Shown: one piece after another, positions 6,939-9,503 of the stretch
Layout: the number at the start of each line of letters is the position of its first letter
How positions within the stretch are numbered: the stretch's first letter is position 1
Source: Porphyromonadaceae bacterium UBA3318
GTDB taxonomy: Bacteria > Bacteroidota > Bacteroidia > Bacteroidales > Muribaculaceae
DNA: 9,503 bases
Direction: 5' to 3'
Assembly: GCA_002361235.1 (NCBI GenBank)
Contig: DESI01000037.1
Span: forward strand, 1-9,503
Notes under the pieces: model-generated
The model's input: the letters and a program-made list of their open reading frames with translations, nothing else
Told to the model about the DNA's origin: nothing
The model's database searches: none
Program-made: the position numbers and the translations under genes

Positions 6939-7988
6939 TTAATGATTCCAGTTTTCGGGATGTTCTAAGGCTTCAATAATTACATCATGCCAACGCTTAA
7001 TTGTAAACTTATCCCCAAATTTGGTACCATCATCTGAATACATTCTTTCTATAATCCAAAATGCCATACTGGTAGGTATATCTCCATCGCTAATAACATG
7101 ACCTTCTTCTATCAGTTTCAGCCATAAATAATTTAGGAAATTTAAATGTCCGTTTATTATTGTTCTTTTGGAAGTCTGAATAAATCTTCGATGAGTTTCA
7201 GACCATAAAGATGCATCAATAGGTTGAATATGTTCATCCTTTAATCCTTGATTGACAGGGCAAGATTCAATTACCGATTTATTTAAAAAATATTCCGGGG
7301 CTTCGCTTTTAAATTCTCTTGAAAAGCAAGCTTCTATACCATAATCGCCTAAGATACACATGATCGATTTCTTGGAATCAGATAGCCAACAATGGATCAA
7401 ACCTCCATTCTCAGTATTTTTACAATAATTATTACAGTGAAATAATTTGTAACAAAATGGGGTGCTTTCTATTAGCTCGTTTATATCAGCAGAACCATCT
7501 TTTGATATCTTCAAGTAAATGCATAAACTTTCTCTCAGTTGGGATCCAACATTCTCAGGAAGCCTAAATCCGAATGACTTCCCAATGGACATTCTCCATA
7601 TTATAGACATCCAGAAAAAATATGCTAACGTACCATTTACCGCTTGCGAGCTGCGCGATTGTTGAGAATATGGCATTTCTAAATAAGAACTCAATGCTTT
7701 TTCGCACTCTGGGCAAAAAACAAAATCCATTGCACACGGATTCACGGCCAATTCAGTCTTAATTCGATTATCTGATAGTTCTTCTTGATTAAACAGTCTA
7801 TCATTTACATCAGACGGAATTGCTCCGACATGCACTTTAGTTTCATAAGGAGTCTTTTTAATGAGAATATCTCTGTCTCGTTTATAACTATGGTCATAAC
7901 TACCAACAATAGCCTCCATAAAAGCTGGAAGAAGGTGCGAGTTGGTTTTAGTCGCATTTTTTGATCCACATATTCTACATAAATTCAT
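6939..7988 (-). CDS. HNH-like zinc-binding protein, function unknown
   Basis: A 349-aa protein of no family I can name with certainty. The N-terminus has Cys4-x2-Cys7, then SHLLPAF (17-23), and later NPCAMDFVFCPECEKALSSYLE (83-104) with Cys92-x2-Cys95-Glu96. The order CxxC, [S/D/H]HxxP, CxxC-[H/E] resembles the treble-clef HNH nuclease core, with Ser-His in place of the first catalytic pair and CxxCE where many HNH proteins have CxxCH. Zinc binding is well supported by pattern; nuclease activity is not. The rest (about 110-349) is mixed helix and strand, ending in helical segments, with no signal peptide and no clear membrane segment, so a cytosolic location is expected. The start ATG is chosen because the first Cys follows immediately and no longer frame is open. 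It is strongly AT-rich compared with ddl, which suggests transfer, and lies 184 nt downstream of the 8173-9297 gene in the same direction. Confidence 0.85.
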   Translation of the reverse strand: MNLCRICGSKNATKTNSHLLPAFMEAIVGSYDHSYKRDRDILIKKTPYETKVHVGAIPSDVNDRLFNQEELSDNRIKTELAVNPCAMDFVFCPECEKALSSYLEMPYSQQSRSSQAVNGTLAYFFWMSIIWRMSIGKSFGFRLPENVGSQLRESLCIYLKISKDGSADINELIESTPFCYKLFHCNNYCKNTENGGLIHCWLSDSKKSIMCILGDYGIEACFSREFKSEAPEYFLNKSVIESCPVNQGLKDEHIQPIDASLWSETHRRFIQTSKRTIINGHLNFLNYLWLKLIEEGHVISDGDIPTSMAFWIIERMYSDDGTKFGDKFTIKRWHDVIIEALEHPENWNH

Positions 7989-8172
7989 CTATCTAATGTA
8001 TTTTATGTTTACAATAATGTTTATATACATTGATACAGCTAAAGATCAAAAGCATTAACTTTTAATAATTTAACCATTAAACCATTTACTGATGGATGTT
8101 CAATACAAAATGTGGCTTTAAAGAATCCAATATAGAAACATACGAAATATCTCTGCGATTCCACAACTTTAT
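7989..8172 (-). other. AT-rich gap between the two accessory genes
   Basis: This 184-bp gap has no convincing promoter and no hairpin with a T-run. A stop-free minus-strand frame runs from a GTG at 8180-8182 to TAG at 8039-8041 (47 codons), starting inside the end of the upstream gene in another frame. It has no ATG near its start and no recognisable motif, so I do not call it a gene. Confidence 0.4.
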
Positions 8173-9297
8173 TCAATACCACTTAATATTGTTTTCATCA
8201 AATTGATAATGAAAATATCCATTGCAGTCAATGATACCATAAGGTTTACAATCAAATAAATATAAATCACATTTATTCCCCTGGTATTCAACATTGCCAA
8301 TCAATTCTATATCCGTAATAAAATTTTTTACTGGGAAATGAAGTTCTATCATTTTACAAATCTGGCTGTAGAGATTATTTAAATTCATCTCATACCATAC
8401 ATTTTTATATTCTCCGTAATAAATTCCCCTTAACATGGGAGGATCACTGCATAAATTTGTATATGAAGCACCAAATTTATTGTTAATTCTATATAAATAT
8501 CCCTTAATAACTTCTGTTATTTTAAAATCAAAGGGAATTGGATTTATTCCATTAAGTAATGATGTCCTTCGTTTTGTAAAGACATTTGTTTGCACCCGTT
8601 TTTTGTGTATAGGTAAATTGCCATTAGTCAATTTAACGACATCATTAAAATCCAACTCTTTGAAATAACGTATAATTTTTTTATTTCGAACAATTACATA
8701 TAATTTTAAATAATGGTCATACATTTTGACATGATATAATCCATCCTTACTATTTAGCTCAACTTCTACATTATCTGGCAGTTTATCAATAGGGCTATAA
8801 TCATGTAAATTGTATGTGCCATTTTTGCTTAAAATAATACCCGGTGCAATATCTTTACAGAAATATACACCTATTTTTTTATTGAACCGTTGTCGCTGTT
8901 CATAACTTAGGACAACTCCATCTTCTGTTATGATTGTTTTAATTGTCTTATAATATGAATATTCAGTGTCTCTGTCCTTACCAGGAAATGTCATCGCACT
9001 ACAGCGACCTTCTAATGCCACATAATATCCTCCAAATATCCGCTCAATACAATATCCCCATTCTGATTGCCAACAACAACCACTTTCACTACTCTTTTTT
9101 ACAAAAAGAACCTTATTTTGAGAATTAATTAAATATGCATCATGTGCATATATACAATCCTTATTATAAGATGAATAATATTTTTTTACACAAATGCATA
9201 AACCTTTCCTCCATTCACAAACTTGTTCAGCTTCAATACTTTTAGTCTCAATATGTTTATGGGGCCAATAGTGAACAATATCTTGATATATAATCAT
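8173..9297 (-). CDS. Hypothetical protein, AT-rich accessory gene
   Basis: A 374-aa protein I do not recognise. There is no signal peptide, lipobox or membrane segment, so it is probably cytosolic. It is rich in Tyr, Ile, Lys and Asn and appears mostly beta-stranded: short alternating hydrophobic stretches separated by turns such as NSQNK, LNSKDGLYHVK and DCNGYFHYQF. Cysteines are scattered (27, 34, 36, 48, 74, 75, 82, 99) but do not form an evident zinc-site pattern. The second half (about 240-374) begins with a basic stretch KRRTSLLNG and ends KWY. The ATG at 9297 is the first start after several stops; AT-rich sequence lies upstream. It is the upstream gene of the accessory pair and could be co-expressed with the HNH-like gene despite the gap. 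A sensor, immunity or defence role would be guesswork. Confidence 0.75.
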   Translation of the reverse strand: MIIYQDIVHYWPHKHIETKSIEAEQVCEWRKGLCICVKKYYSSYNKDCIYAHDAYLINSQNKVLFVKKSSESGCCWQSEWGYCIERIFGGYYVALEGRCSAMTFPGKDRDTEYSYYKTIKTIITEDGVVLSYEQRQRFNKKIGVYFCKDIAPGIILSKNGTYNLHDYSPIDKLPDNVEVELNSKDGLYHVKMYDHYLKLYVIVRNKKIIRYFKELDFNDVVKLTNGNLPIHKKRVQTNVFTKRRTSLLNGINPIPFDFKITEVIKGYLYRINNKFGASYTNLCSDPPMLRGIYYGEYKNVWYEMNLNNLYSQICKMIELHFPVKNFITDIELIGNVEYQGNKCDLYLFDCKPYGIIDCNGYFHYQFDENNIKWY

Positions 9298-9485
9298 TGC
9301 TGATTTAAATTAAATAATTACACCTCTTACAGATAACAAATTTGTATAGCAAATATTATAAGTTTGAAAAATTGACATTCTCCAAAGTTTTCGTACATAT
9401 TAATTTAAATAATCTGCATACAGAACTTATTCTATAATCTAAAATTTGATTTTTAAATCAAACAATCAAAATTAATTATAATTTT
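9298..9485. other. AT-rich upstream region with palindrome
   Basis: This 188-bp stretch lies between the accessory gene start and the right terminal repeat. TTTGATTT-TT-AAATCAAA at 9445-9462 is a perfect 8-bp palindrome around two bases and could be an operator. The best -7-like sequence on the minus strand is AATATTTGC near 9349-9357, one mismatch from TAnnTTTG, but no TTTG sits 19-21 nt upstream, so I do not call a promoter. No gene is visible. Confidence 0.35.
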
Positions 9486-9503
9486 TTATTACTGTCCGCT
9501 AAA
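9486..9503. repeat. Right copy of 18-bp terminal inverted repeat (probable IS end)
   Basis: TTATTACTGTCCGCTAAA closes the window and is the exact reverse complement of positions 4-21. Beyond the 18 bp the inward flanks differ (TTCCTAATT at the left, AAAATTATA at the right, both read inward), so identity stops abruptly, as expected at element boundaries. Confidence 0.7.

Noticed and set aside
8039..8182. A 47-codon minus-strand open frame between the accessory genes
   Set aside because: Only a GTG or TTG start inside the preceding gene, no domain, and a chance length for one frame.
4..9503. The whole window as a simple transposon
   Set aside because: It carries a housekeeping operon and no transposase or recombinase; flanking IS copies explain the end repeats better.

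Overview
The window looks like Bacteroidales chromosome, probably a gut member such as the Muribaculaceae. The evidence is a long type-2-like IleRS, an lspA followed by a DUF4296-type lipoprotein gene, a Bacteroidetes-type promoter (TAnnTTTG -7 box), and no Shine-Dalgarno sequences at the starts I checked. The family placement is inference from protein character; no search was run. All genes I accept are on the minus strand.

Region 1 (25-6320) is GC-rich housekeeping DNA. In transcription order it reads ddl, ileS, lspA, DUF4296 lipoprotein. The genes are packed tightly: a 32-nt gap, then a 38-nt overlap, then a 4-nt ATGA overlap, so this is very likely one operon. It joins peptidoglycan precursor synthesis, isoleucyl-tRNA charging, and lipoprotein maturation with a predicted lipoprotein client of LspA. 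The IleRS is notable because its class I signature reads G-I-H-H instead of H-x-G-H. That is the swapped form linked to strong mupirocin resistance in some IleRS2 enzymes.

Region 2 (6321-6938) is intergenic. It holds a good promoter for ddl, a periodic array of CTTAAG palindromes in the predicted ddl leader, a second TTAAG cluster upstream of the promoter, a 16-bp direct repeat, a short GC-rich leftover, and a cluster of CAATTG-centred repeats that includes an 8-bp-stem hairpin.

Region 3 (about 6760-9485) is sharply AT-rich and looks horizontally acquired. It carries two minus-strand genes: an unrecognised 374-aa protein, then a 349-aa protein with an N-terminal HNH-like zinc-binding pattern (CxxC, SHLLP, CxxCE). 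This pair is the best candidate for an undescribed accessory, possibly defence-related, module. The function is not shown by sequence alone.

The window begins and ends in the same 18-bp sequence in inverted orientation (4-21 and 9486-9503). The simplest reading is that both ends run into copies of one insertion sequence, possibly where an assembly broke. A 9.5-kb element or invertible segment bounded by these repeats is less likely but not excluded. No transposase or recombinase gene lies inside the window.
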